Of a stretch of DNA of 64,000 nucleotides, positions 24,801 to 39,800 are shown one piece after another. Positions within the stretch are counted from its first letter, which is position 1. Each line of letters begins with the position of its first letter. Source of the DNA: Conchocele bisecta. Taxonomy: Eukaryota > Mollusca > Bivalvia > Lucinida > Thyasiridae. The position numbers and the translations under genes are program-made. The DNA lies in contig CM055279.1 of assembly GCA_029237695.1 (NCBI GenBank), positions 62,779,586-62,843,585 of the forward strand. Direction: 5' to 3'. The notes under the pieces were generated by a model. That model saw only the letters and a list, made by a program, of their open reading frames with translations. It was not told the DNA's origin and ran no database searches.

Positions 24801-27800
24801 TAGAAAAAAATATCAATAAAAATTAATCAAGTTAATAATTGTAAACCATTTAAAAAACAGAGGAGAGGATACGGAATGGCTATAAGGGGAGGAGGAGGCC
24901 ATTAATCTAGATTTTTAACTCGAAAAAATCCTTTACGTACACACATACATGCCGTAAAATTGGAAAATATTGAGTTTTGTCCCTATAAATCTCTATTTTT
25001 TTGGCAAAAATCCCTATATTTATCCCTATATTTTTGGAAAAAAATCCCTATATTCCTATATATTTGGAACCGAAAGTGAATGGACAGCCTGACAGGCTGT
25101 CCATTATCTATAAATTCCTATAAATTCCTATAAATTTGGCAATCCCTATATATTTTCCCTATATTTTCCCCAAATCCCTATAAATCCCTATATTTTTCAA
25201 AAATCAGTAACTAATTTTTGTAAAATGCTCAAAATCAAGTCTGATATTCAACTTACTGGTTTATTCTAAACACAGTTCAAGGTTAGAGATGCATTTGACT
25301 AAATTATAATCGTATTTACCAGTTTCCTTTGTTTGGATCATTTTTTATCTCATTGTAAGATGTGTAATTCTGTATTTTCAGCAAACATTTAAAAACTTTG
25401 CCATCCTTAGTTTACCGGTAGCTGATTGAGATGATGTAACATTGTGTTTTAAGTCTGTGAGTTGTCTTTGGAACCTGGTAACAGGAAACATTACTTTTTT
25501 TTACCTGAAAGGACCGTTAAACTGCTCCTCGTCGGTGAAATATTATAACATTGTAACTACACAGATGTCACCAAAGCACTTTTTGGTATCTACTATGTTT
25601 CAGTTTCTAGTTCCTAGTCCACCTGTGTTAAAAGATTATATTGTTTAGCCGATTTGAGTAAATAGAAAATTGTTAAATGTCATGTGACAAATACTCATAA
25701 AGCAATTTGATGCTACAAATCTTTGTATCTTTTAAAGATAGGAGAATTTGGAAGTTTTGTAAGTTGTAATTACATGAAAGGAAACAGCTGTTATGATTAT
25801 GATGCTTATATTTGGCTTCTACTAGGCTGAAGTTGTCTGTCGTGTGGTTCTACATCAACATACGCTTGAATGATTTTGATTCACAGAGCACGTAAAGGTC
25901 GTTACATAATATAAAACTGAAAGTTACCATCACTTTGCTAGATTCAGCTTTAATGAAATTGCACAGTAAACAGTCATCCGGCTGAAAAATGGATATCAAT
26001 CAATAAAATGTCTAGAATATGACGTCGGGGTACATTCGTGTAGTACCATGCGCAACATAGACAAATTCAGTTTCAGTTAGGACACAATAGCAATTTCAAT
26101 TTTTTTATTTTAAAATACATTAAAGGGAGCACCTGCACAGTATAGTAGCTATGAAAAGTACCTTTTTGTCAGGCAGTGGCTCAACCTGTTTTAGAAAATA
26201 ACAAGAAATGCGGATGCCACCTGCAGCGTATTTGAGAAACTGTGACAAAGTGGTTAACCAAAAAGTGTGACGGACGGACAGACGGATCGACGGACGGATG
26301 GACGGACAGACGGACACAATAGCAATTTCAATTTTTTTATTTTAAAATACATAAAAGGGAGCACCTGCACAGTACCTTTTTGTCAGGCAGTGGCTCAACC
26401 TGTTTTAGAAAAAAATAAAAAAAAATAACAATAAAAATTAATCAAGTTAATAATTGTAAACCATTTAAAAAACAGAGGAGGATACGGAATGGCTATAAGG
26501 GAGGAGGAGGCCATTAATCTAGATTTTTAACTCGAAAAAATCCTTTACGTACACACATACATGCCGTAAAATTGGAAAATATTGAGTTTTGTCCCTATAA
26601 ATCTCTATTTTTTTGGCAAAAATCCCTATATTTATCCCTATATTTTTGGAAAAAAATCCCTATATTCCTATATATTTGGAACCGAAAGTGAATGGACAGC
26701 CTGACAGGCTGTCCATTATCTATAAATTCCTATAAATTTGGCAATCCCTATATTTTCCCTATCCCCCATTTTCCCCTATAAATCCCTATAAAACCCTATA
26801 TTTTTCAAAATCAGTAACTCATTTTTGTAAAATGCTCAAAATCAAGTCTGATATTCAACTTACTGGTTTATTCTAAACACAGTTCAAGGTTAGAGATGCA
26901 TTTGACTAAATTATAATCGTATTTACCAGTTTTCCTTTGTTTGGATCATTTTTTATACTCATTGTAAGATGTGTAATTCTGTATTTTCAGCAAACATTTA
27001 AAAAACTTTGCCATCCAGTTAGTTTACCGGTAGCTGATTGAGATGATGTAACATTGTGTTTTAAGTCTGTGAGTTGTCTCTTGGAACCTGGTAACAGGAA
27101 ACATTACTTTTTTTTACCTGAAAGGACGTTAAACTGCTCCTCGTCGGTGAAATATTATAACATTGTAACTACACAGATGTCACCAAAAGCACTTTTTTGG
27201 TATCTACTATGTTTCAGTTTCTAGTTCCTAGTCCACCTGTGTTAAAAGATTATATTGTTTTTAGCCGATTTGAGAAATAGAAAATTGTTAAATGTCATGT
27301 GACAAATACTCATAAAGCAATTTGATGCTACAAATCCTTGTATCTTTTAAAGATAGGAGAATTTGGCAGTTTTGTAAGTTGTAAATTACATGAAAGGAAA
27401 CAGCTGTTATGATTATGATGCTTATATTTGGCTTCTACTAGGCTGAAGTTGTCTGTCGCGTGTGGTTCTACATCAACATACGCTTGAATGATTTTGATTC
27501 ACAGAGCACGTAAAGGTCGTTACATAATATAAAACTGAAAGTTACCATCACTTTGCTAGATTCAGCTTTAATGAAATTGCACAGTAAACAGTCATCCGGC
27601 TGAAAAATGGATATCAATCAATAAAATGTCTAGAATATGACGTCGGGGTACATTCGTGTAGTACCATGCGCAACATAGACAAATTCAGTTTCAGTTAGGA
27701 CACAATAGCAATTTCAAATTTTTTATTTTAAAATACATTAAAGGGAGCACCTGCACAGTATAGTAGCTATGAAAAGTACCTTTTTGGCAGGCAGTGGCTC

Positions 27801-30800
27801 AACCTGTTTTAGAAAATAACAAGAAATGCGGATGCCACCTGCAGCGTATTTCAGAAACTGTGACAAAGCGGTTAACCAAAAAGTGTGACGGACGGACAGA
27901 CGGACGTACCAACATTTTGGGTTTACGGGCTATTTGCTATATAAAAGATCAAAGGACTAGCCCATAAACTTCAAAAGGTTTTATGGGCTACTGAATAAGT
28001 TCAAAGAAATTCAAAGGATTAGGCTCCTCCCCCTAGCCCCTAAACCCCCTAATGTTTGCCGGATCGACGGACGGATGGACGGACAGACGGACACAATAGC
28101 AATTTCAAATTTTTTATTTTAAAATACATTAAAGGGAGCACCTGCACAGTACCTTTTTGTCAGGCAGTGGCTCAACCTGTTTTAGAAAAAAAATATAAAT
28201 AAAAATTAATCAAGTTAATAATTGTAAACCATTTAAAAAACAGAGAGGATATGGAATGGCTATAAGGGGAGGAGGAGGCCATTAATCTAGATTTTTAACT
28301 CGAAAAAATCCTTTACGTACACACATACATGCCGTAAAATTGGAAAATATTGAGTTTTGTCCCTATAAATCTCTATTTTTTTGGCAAAAATCCCTATATG
28401 TATCCCTATATTTTTGGAAAAAAATCCCTATATTCCTATATATTTGGAACCGAAAGTGAATGGACAGCCTGACAGGCCTGACAGGCTGTCCATTATCTAT
28501 AAATTCCTATAAATTCCTATAAATTTGGCAATCCCTATATTTTCCCTATATTTTCCCAAAATCCCTATAAATCCCTATATTTTTCAAAAATCAGTAACTA
28601 ATTTTTGTAAAATGCTCAAAATCAAGTCTGATATTCAACTTACTGGTTTATTCTAAACACAGTTCAAGGTTAGAGATGCATTTGACTAAATTATAATCGT
28701 ATTTACCAGTTTCCTTTGTTTGGATCATTTTTTATCTCATTGTAAGATGTGTAATTCTGTATTTTCAGCAAACATTTAAAAACTTTGCCATCCTTAGTTT
28801 ACCGGTAGCTGATTGAGATGATGTAACATTGTGTTTTACGTCTGTGAGTTGTCTTTGGAACCTGGTAACAGGAAACATTACTTTTTTTTATACCTGAAAT
28901 GGAAGGACCGTTAAACTGCTCCTCGTCGGTGAAATATTATAACATTGTAACTACACAGATGTCACCAAAGCACTTTTTGGTATCTACTATGTTTCAGTTT
29001 CTAGTTCCTAGTCCACCTGTGTTAAAAGATTATATTGTTTAGCCGATTTGAGTAAATAGAAAATTGTTAAATGTCATGTGACAAATACTCATAAAGCAAT
29101 TTGATGCTACAAATCCTTGTATCTTTTAAAGATAGGAGAATTTGCAGTTTTGTAAGTTGTAATTACATGAAAGGAAACAGCTGTTATGATTATGATGCTT
29201 ATATTTGGCTTCTACTAGGCTGAAGTTGTCTGTCGCGTGTGGTTCTACATCAACATACGCTTGAATGATTTTGATTCACAGAGCACGTAAAGGTCGTTAC
29301 ATAATATAAAACTGAAAGTTACCATCACTTTGCTAGATTCAGCTTTAATGAAATTGCACAGTAAACAGTCATCCGGCTGAAAAATGGATATCAATCAATA
29401 AAATGTCTAGAATATGACGTCGGGGTACATTCGTTTAGTACCATGCGCAACATAGACAAATTCAGTTTCAGTTAGGACACAATAGCAATTTCAAATTTTT
29501 TATTTTAAAATACATTAAAGGGAGCACCTGCACAGTATAGTAGCTATGAAAAGTACCTTTTTGTCAGGCAGTGGCTCAACCTGTTTTAGAAAATAACAAG
29601 AAATGCGGATGCCACCTGCAGCGTATTTGAGAAACTGTGACAAAGTGGTTAACCAAAAAGTGTGACGGACGGACAGACGGATCGACGGACGGATGGACGG
29701 ACAGACGGACACAATAGCAATTTCAATTTTTTTATTTTAAAATACATAAAAGGGAGCACCTGCACAGTACCTTTTTGTCAGGCAGTGGCTCAACCTGTTT
29801 TAGAAAAAAAATATCAATAAAAATTAATCAAGTTAATAATTGTAAACCATTTAAAAAACAGAGGAGAGGATACGGAATGGCTATAAGGGGAGGAGGAGGC
29901 CATTAATCTAGATTTTTAACTCGAAAAAATCCTTTACGTACACACATACATGCCGTAAAATTTGGAAAATATTGAGTTTGTCCTATAAATCTCTATTTTT
30001 TTGGCAAAAATCCTATATTTATCCCTATATTTTTGGAAAAAATCCCTATATTCCTATATATTTGGAAACCGAAAGTGAATGGACAGCCTGACAGGCTGTC
30101 CATTATCTATAAATTCCTATAAATTCCTATAAATTTGGCAATCCCTATATTTTCCCTATATTTTCCCCAAATCCCTATAAATCCCTATATTTTTCAAAAA
30201 TCAGTAACTAATTTTTGTAAAATGCTCAAAATCAAGTCTGATATTCAACTTACTGGTTTATTCTAAACACAGTTCAAGGTTAGAGATGCATTTGACTAAA
30301 TTATAATCGTATTTACCAGTTTCCTTTGTTTGGATCATTTTTTATCTCATTGTAAGATGTGTAATTCTGTATTTTCAGCAAAACATTTAAAAAACTTTGC
30401 CATCCTTAGTTTACGGTAGCTGATTGAGATGATGTAACATTGTGTTTTAAGTCTGTGAGTTGTCTTTGGAACCTGGTAACAGGAAACATTACTTTTTTTT
30501 ACTGAAAGGACCGTTAAACTGCTCCTCGTCGGTGAAATATTATAACATTGTAACTACACAGATGTCACCAAAGCACTTTTTGGTATCTACTATGTTTCAG
30601 TTTCTAGTTCCTAGTCCACCTGTGTTAAAAGATTATATTGTTTAGCCGATTTGAGTAAATAGAAAATTGTTAAATGTCATGTGACAAATACTCATAAGCA
30701 ATTTGATGCTACAAATCTTTGTATCTTTTAAAGATAGGAGAATTTGGAAGTTTTGTAAGTTGTAAATTACATGAAAGGAAACAGCTGTTATGATTATGAT

Positions 30801-33800
30801 TGCTTATATTTGGCTTCTACTAGGCTGAAGTTGTCTGTCGCGTGTGGTTCTACATCAACATACGCTTGAATGATTTTGTATTCACAGAGCACGTAAAGGT
30901 CGTTACATAATATAAAACTGAAAGTTACCATCACTTTGCTAGATTCAGCTTTAATGAAATTGCACAGTAAACAGTCATCCGGCTGAAAAATGGATATCAA
31001 TCAATAAAATGTCTAGAATATGACGTCGGGGTACATTCGTTGTAGTACCATGCGCAACATAGACAAATTCAGTTTCAGTTAGGACACAATAGCAATTTCA
31101 AATTTTTTATAAAATACATTAAAGGGAGCACCTGCACAGTATAGTAGCTATGAAAAGTACCTTTTTTGTCAGGCAGTGGCTCAACCTGTTTTTTTTTAGA
31201 AAATAACAAGAAATGCGGATGCCACCTGCAGCGTATTTGAGAAACTGTGACAAAGTGGTTAACCAAAAAGTGTGACGGACGGACAGACGGATCGACGGAC
31301 GGATGGACGGACAGACGGACACAATAGCAATTTCAATTTTTTTATTTTAATACATAAAAGGGAGCACCTGCACAGTACCTTTTTGTCAGGCAGTGGCTCA
31401 ACCTGTTTTGAGAAAAAAAATATCAATAAAAATTAATCAAGTTAATAATTGTAAACCATTTATTTAAAAAACAGAGGAGAGGATACGGAATGGCTATAAG
31501 GGGAGGAGGAGGCCATTAATCTAGATTTTTAACTCGAAAAAAAATCCTTTACGTACACACATACATGCCGTAAAATTGGAAAATATTGAGTTTTGTCCCT
31601 ATTAAATCTCTATTTTTTTGGCAAAAAATCCCTATATTTATCCCTATATTTTTGGAAAAAAAAAATCCCTATATTCCTATATATTTGGAACCGAAAGTGA
31701 ATGGACAGCCTGACAGGCTGTCCATTATCTATAAATTCCTATAGTAAATTCCTATTAAATTTGGCAATCCCTATATTTTCCTATATTTTCCCAAAATCCC
31801 TATAAATCCCTATATTTTTCTAAAAATCAGTAACTAATTTTTGTAAAATGCTCAAAATCAAGTCTGATATTCAACTTACTGGTTTATTCTAAACACAGTT
31901 CAAGGTTAGAGATGCATTTGACTAAATTATAATCGTATTTACCAGTTTCCTTTGTTTGGATCATTTTTTATCTCATTGTAAGATGTGTAATTCTGTATTT
32001 TCAGCAAAACATTTACTTTAAAAACTGCCATCCTTAGTTTACGGTAGCTGATTGAGATATGATGTAACATTGTGTTTTAAGTCTGTGAGTTGTCTTTGGA
32101 ACCTGGTAACAGGAAACATTACTTTTTTTTACCTGAAAGGACCGTTAAACTGCTCCTCGTCGGTGAAATATTATAACATTGTAACTACACAGATGTCACC
32201 AAAGCACTTTTTGGTATCTACTATGTTTCAGTTTCTAGTTCCTAGTCCACCTGTGTAAAAGTTTATATTGTAGTTTAGCCGATTTTGAGAATAAATAGAA
32301 AATTGTTAAATGTCATGTGACAAATACTCATAAAGCAATTTGATGCTACAAATCTTTGTATCTTTTAAAGATAGGAGAATTTGGAAGTTTTGTAAAGTTG
32401 TAATTACATGAAAGGAAACAGCTGTTATGATTATGATGCTTATATTTGGCTTCTACTAGGCTGAAGTTGTCTGTCGCGTGTGGGTTCTACATCAACATAC
32501 GCTTGAATGATTTTGATTCACAGAGCACGTAAAGGTCGTTACATAATATAAAACTGAAAGTTACCATCACTTTGCTAGATTCAGCTTTAATGAAATAAAT
32601 TGCACAGTAAAACAGTCATCCGGCTGAAAATGGATATCAATCAATTAAAATGTCTAGAATATGACGTCGGGGTACATTCGTGTAGTACCATGCGCAACAT
32701 AGGACAAATTCAGTTTCAGTTAGGACACAATAGCAATTTCTTTTTTAAATTTTTTATTTTAAAATTACATTAAAGGGAGCACCTGCACAGTATAGTAGCT
32801 ATGAAAAGTACCTTTTTTGTCAGCAGTGGCTCAACCTGTTTTAGAAAATAACAAGAAATGCGGATGCCACTGCAGCGAGTATTTGAGAAACTGTGACAAA
32901 GTGGTTAACCAAAAAGTGTGACGGACGGACAGACGGATCGACGGACGGATGGACGGACGTTCTTACGAGAGCTACATTGTGAGGTTTATTTCCTTTGATT
33001 TAGGGGGTTATTTCTTTGAATTTTTGTTTACATGGTGGGTTTAACTCACAATGTAGCAATTATTCGTTTATTTTCTTCCTTTAACGATTCTCTTACGGAA
33101 TAAATCGCATAATATGCAAATGAAAAAAAGCTTTAGCATAGCCTTAAAAGGTATTTATTTTGCAAAAACACTTTATCCCAATTTTTGGGTCCTAAATTAG
33201 GGCGGTGGGTGGGTTATAGCACATCTCAGCAACCTCACTATGTACGCTCTCGTTTAAGTACCGGACAGACAGGGAGACGGGGACACAATAGCCAATTTCA
33301 ATTTTTTTCATTTTTTTATAAAATACATAAAAGGGAGCACCTGGCAACAGTTTTTTTTTACCTTTTTGTTAACGGGCAGTGGCTAAAAACTGTTTTTAAG
33401 AAAAAAAAAATATCAATAAAAATTATCTTAAAAGTTTAATATTGTAAACAAAATTTTAAAAAAAACATAAATACAGGGCGAGGATACGGAATTTGGCTAT
33501 ATGGGGAGGAGTGAGGCATTTAATCTGAGGATAAAACTCGAAAAATACTTTACGTACACACATACATGCCGTAAAATTTGGAAAAATATTGAGGTTTTTG
33601 TCCCTATAAATATCATTTTTTTTGGCAAAAATCCTTTATATTTATCCCTATATTTTTGGAAAAAAATCGTATATTCCTATATATTTGGAACCGAAAGTGG
33701 ATGAGCAGAAATGACAGGGCTGTCATTATCTATAAAATCTATAAATTCTAAATAAGGCGAATCCACCCTATATTTTCCCAACCCCTATAATGTTTTCCCC

Positions 33801-36800
33801 CAAATCCCTATAATCCCTATATTTTTCAAAAATCAGTAACTCATTTTTTGTAAAATGCTCAAAATCAGTCTGATTTATCAACTTAAATGGTTTATTCTAA
33901 AACAACAGTTCAAGGTTTAGAGATGCATTTGATAAATTATAACAATGTATTTACCAGTTTTCTTTGTTTGGATATTTTTTATCTAATTGTAAGATGTGTA
34001 AATTCTCCTGGTTTTTTCAGCAAACATTTAAAAACTTTTGGCAGCCTCTGAGTTACCGGTAGTGTTTTTTGAGATGATGGTAACATTGTGTTTTAAGTCT
34101 GTGAAAGTTGTCTTTGGAAACCTAGGTAACAGGAAACATTACCTTTTTTTTTTACCATTTGAAAGGGACGTTTTAAACAAATGTTCTCCCGTCGAAAGGT
34201 GAAATATTATAACATTGTAACTACACAGATGTCACCAAAGCACTTATTTTTTTTGGTATCTACTATGTTTCAGTTTCTAGTTCTAGTCCACCTGTGTTAA
34301 AAGATTATATTGTTTAGCGATTTGAGTAAATAGAAAATTGTTAAATGTCATGTGACAAATACTCATAAAGCAATTTGATGCTACAAATACTTGTATCTTT
34401 TAAAAGTAGAGAATTTTGGGCAGTTTTGTAAGTTGGTAATTACATGAAAAGGAAACAGTGTTATGAAAGATATGCTTATATTTGGTTCTATCAGGCTGAA
34501 GTTGTCTGTGCGTGTGGTTCTACCATCACATCAGCCCCTTGAATGATTTTGATTCACAGAGCAGTAAAGGTCGTTACAACCTAATATAAAACTGAAAAAG
34601 TACATCACTTTTGTAGGTTCAGGCTTTGGAAATGAAATTGCACAGTAAAATCAGTCATCCGGCTGAAAAATAAAGGAAAAAAAATATCAATTCATCATCC
34701 AAAATAAAAAGTCTAATGGAATATGGAAACGTGCGGGGTACATTTCGTTGTAGTTTTGAAACCATGCGAAACATAGAAAGACAAACTTTCAGTTTCAGTA
34801 GACACATAAAGCAAAATTCCAAATTTTTTATTTTAAAATCATTAACGGGAGCACCTGCACAGTATAGTAGCTAGAAAAGTACTTTTTTTTGGCAGCGTGG
34901 CTCAACCCTGTTTTAGAAAAATTTTAAAAAACAAGAAATGCGGATGCCACTGCACCAAGCGTATTTTTTTTCAGAAAACTGCTGACAAAGCGGTTTAACC
35001 AACCAAAACTTTTTTGTGTGTTTCGGAGACAGACGGACGTACCAACATTTTGGGGATTTTGGGCTATTGCTAATACAAAAGAAATCAAAGGATAGCCCCA
35101 TAAAACTTTCAAAAGGTTTTATGGTACTGAATATTTTGTTCAAAGAAATTCAAAGGTTTAGGCTCCTCCCCCTAGGCCCCCTAAACCCCCCTAAATGTTT
35201 GGGATCGACGGACGGATGGACGGACAGAACGGACACAATAGCAATTTTAACATTTTTTTAAATTTTAAAATACATTAAAGGAGCCTTTTTGGCACATGCA
35301 CAGAAAAATAGGAGTAGCTGATGTAAAAGTACTTTTTTGTAGCAGTGGTCACTAGAAAATAAAGAAAAATCAAAAGAAATGCGGATGCACCTGCAGCGTA
35401 TTTCAGACAAAAACGGGTGACAAAGTGGTAACCAAATAGTCGTGGATGGCCGACGGAACAGACGGGATCGACGGCGGATGGACAAAGGTGGGCATGGACG
35501 GACACACAAATTGCAAATTTCAAATTTTTTATTTTAAAATACATAAAAGGGTGGAGCACCTGCACTAAGTACCTTTTTGTCATTGGCAGTGGCTCAACTT
35601 TGTTTAGAAAAAAATAAAAAAAAAATAAAAAATAAAAAATTAATCAAGTTAATAATTGTAAACCATTTAAAAAACAGAGGAAAAGGAATAAAAACGGGAG
35701 GAGGTATAAGGGGAGGTTGGGAGGCCATTAATCTAAGATTTTTTAAACTCGAAAAATCCTTTACGTAACACTTACATAACCAGCTTTTTTTTAAAATAAA
35801 GGAAAATATTTTAGTTTTTGTCCCTATAAATCTCTATTTTTTTGGCAAAAAAATCCTATATATCCCTATCATTTTTTGGGAAAAAAATCCATCCCATTTT
35901 ATTCTATATAATTTTGGTAACGAGTGAAATGAGCTGACTGAGGCTGTCATTTTTTTTTTTTTTTTTTTATCTAAATCAAATATATAAATTTGGCAATTTC
36001 CCTCTTTATATTTTCCCTATATTTTCCCCAAAATCCCTATAAATCCTATATTTTTCAAAAATCAGTAACTAAATTTATTTTTGTAAAAATGCTCAAAAAT
36101 CAAGTATGATATTCAACAATTACTGGTTTATTAATAAAACACAGTTTCAAGTTAGAAAGATGCATTTTGATAAATTATATCGTTATTTTACAGTTTCCTT
36201 TGTTTGGATCAACCATTTTTTAATCATTGTAAGATGTGAAATTCTGTACTCGAAATAGCAAACAAATTTTAAAAAACTTTTGCCATCCTTAGTCCCTTTA
36301 CCGGTAGCTGATTGAGATGATGTAAATTGTGTTTTAGTCTGTGAGTTGTTTCTTTGGAACTCAAGGTTAAACACACGAAACATTTACTTTTTTTTACTGA
36401 AAGGACCGTTAAAAAAACTGCTCTCGTCGGTGAAATATTTATATAACATTGGTAACAGGTACTAAACAGATGTAAACCAAACGCACTTTTTTGGTATCTA
36501 TTTCATAAGTTTCACGTAGTTCTAGTCCACTTAAAGTGTTAAAAGAGTTTTATATTGTTTAGCCGATTTTGATTATTAAATTTTGAAAAATTGTTAAATG
36601 TCATGTGACAAATACATCATAGCTAATTTGATTTTGTGCTGCTACCAAAAAATCCTTGTATCTTTAATTTTAAAGATAGGAGGAATTTGGCAGTTTTGTA
36701 AGTTGTAGAAATTACATGAAAGGGAAACGTGTATTGAATATGAATGCTTTATATTTGGTTTCTACTAGGCTGATGTTGTCTGTCGCGTGTGGTTTCTACA

Positions 36801-39800
36801 TCAACATACGCTTAGAAATGAATTTTGATTACAGAGCACGTAAGGTCGTTACATAATTTTTTTTAAAATATTTTTAAAAACTGAAAAAACCAGTTACCAT
36901 ACACGTTTTGCTCAAAAAGATTTTCAGCTTTAATTGAAATTGCACAGTAAAATTCAAAGTCATCAGGTAACTTTTTGTAAAAAATGGAGATAAATCAATA
37001 AAAATGTCTAGAATATGACGTCGGGGGGGGGTACATTGTTTTTGTTTAGTACCATGCGAACATAGGAACAAAATTCAGTTTCAGTTAGGAAACACACCTA
37101 AATGCAATTTTCAATTTTTTTTATTTTAAAATAATTAGGGTAGGGACTCTTTTGCACCTAGTCCACAGTTTATTTATTTAGTAGTATGAAAAAGTAAACC
37201 TTTTTTGTCAAAGGCTAGAATGGCTCAAACTGTTTTTAGTAGAAAATAACAAGAAATGCGGATGCCAACCTTGCAGCGATTTGAGAAAGAAACTGTACCA
37301 CTTTGATAAAAAGGATTCACAAAAAAGTGTGACGGTAAAAGGACGAGGATCGACGGGGACGGATGGACGGACAGACGGCACAAATAGCAATTTCAATTTT
37401 TTTTTATTTTTTAAAATAAAAACATAAAAGGGAGCACTGCACAGTACCTTTTTGTCAGGCAGTGGCTCAACCTGTTTTTAGTTTTGAAAAAAAAATATCA
37501 ATAAAAATTAATTTCAAGTTTAATAAAAAATGTGTAAAACATTTTAAAAAACAACGGGAGAGTGGGATAAACGGAATGGCTATAAGGGGAGGAGGTTGTT
37601 TCCATTAATATAGATTTTTAACTCGAAAAAACCTCTTTACGTACACACATACATGCGTAAAAAATGGAAAATATTTGAGGTTTTGTTTTTCCCTAAAAAT
37701 TTAATTCTTCCTTAAAATTTTTTTGGAAAAATCCCATAAATCTCTATTTTTTTGGGCCAAAATCCCTTTATTTATCCCTATATTTTTGGAAAAAAATCCC
37801 TATATTCCTATATATTTGGAACCGAAAGTGAATGGACAACCTGACCTGACAGGCTGTCCATTATCTATAAATTCCTATAAATTTGGCAATCCCTATATTT
37901 TCCCTATATTTTCCCCAAATCCCTATAAATCCCTATATTTTTCAAAAATCAGTAACTAATTTTTGTAAAATGCTCAAAATCAAGTCTGATATTCAACTTA
38001 ATGGTTTATTCTAAACACAGTTCAAGGTTAGAGATGCATTTGACTAAATTATAATCGTATTTACCAGTTTCCTTTGTTTGGATCATTTTTTATCTCCTTG
38101 TAAGATGTGTAATTCTGTATTTTCAGCAAACATTTAAAAACTTTGCCATCCTTAGTTTACCGGTAGCTGATTGAGATGATGTAACATTGTGTTTTAAGTC
38201 TGTGAGTTGTCTTTGGAACCTGGTAACAGGAAACATTACTTTTTTTTTACCTGAAAGGACCGTTAAACTGCTCCTCGTCGGTGAAATATTATAACATTGT
38301 AAACTACACAGATGTCACCAAAGCACTTTTTGGTATCTACTATGTTTCAGTTTCTAGTTCCTAGTCCACCTGTGTTAAAAGATTATATTGTTTAGCCGAT
38401 TTGAGTAAATAGAAAATTGTTAAATGTCGTGACAAATACTCATAAAGCAATTTGATGCTACAAATCCTTGTATCTTTTAAAGATAGGAGAATTTGGCAGT
38501 TTTGTAAGTTGTAATTACATGAAAGGAAACAGCTGTTATGATTATGATGCTTATATTTGGCTTCTACTAGGCTGAAGTTGTCTGCCGCGTGTGGTTCTAC
38601 ATCAACATACGCTTGAATGATTTTGATTCACAGAGCACGTAAAGGTCGTTACATAATATAAAATTGAAAGTTACCATCACTTTGCTAGATTCAGCTTTAA
38701 TGAAATTGCACAGTAAACAGTCATCCGGCTGAAAAATGGATATCAATCAATAAAATGTCTAGAATATGACGTCGGGGTACATTCGTGTAGTACCATGCGC
38801 AACATAGACAAATTCAGTTTCAGTTAGGACACAATAGCAATTTCAAATTTTTTAAATTTTTTATTTTAAAATACATTAAAGGGAGCACCTGCACAGTATA
38901 GTAGCTATGAAAAGTACCTTTTTGTCAGGCAGTGGCTCAACCTGTTTTAGAAAATAACAAGAAATGCGGATGCCACCTGCAGCGTATTTCAGAAACTGTG
39001 ACAAAGTGGTTAACCAAAAAGTGTGACGGACGGACAGACGGATCGACGGACGGATGGACGGACAGACGGACACAATAGCAATTTCAATTTTTTTTATTTT
39101 AAAATACATAAAAGGGAGCACCTGCACAGTACCTTTTTGTCAGGCAGTGGCTCAACCTGTTTTAGAAAAAAAATATAAATAAAAATTAATCAAGTTAATA
39201 ATTGTAAACCATTTAAAAAACAGAGGAGAGGATACGGAATGGCTATAAGGGGAGGAGGAGGCCATTAATCTAGATTTTTAACTCGAAAAAATCCTTTACG
39301 TACACACATACATGCCGTAAAATTGGAAAATATTGAGTTTTGTCCCTATAAATCTCTATTTTTTTGGCCAAAATCCCTTTATTTATCCCTATATTTTTGG
39401 AAAAAAATCCCTATATTCCTATATATTTGGAACCGAAAGTGAATGGACCATTATCTATAAATTCCTATAAATTCCTATAAATTTGGCAATCCCTATATTT
39501 TCCCTATATTTTCCCAAAATCCCTATAAATCCCTATATTTTTCAAAAATCAGTAACTAATTTTTGTAAAATGCTCAAAATCAAGTCTGATATTCAACTTA
39601 CTGGTTTATCTCTAAACACAGTTCAAGGTTAGAGATGCATTTCACTAAATTATAATCGTATTTACCAGTTTCCTCCTTTGTTTGGATCATTTTTTATCTC
39701 ATTGGTACAAGATGTGTAATTCTGTATTTTCAGCAAACATTTAAAAACTTTGCCATCCTTAGTTTACCGGTAGCTGATTGAGATGATGTAACATTGTGTT

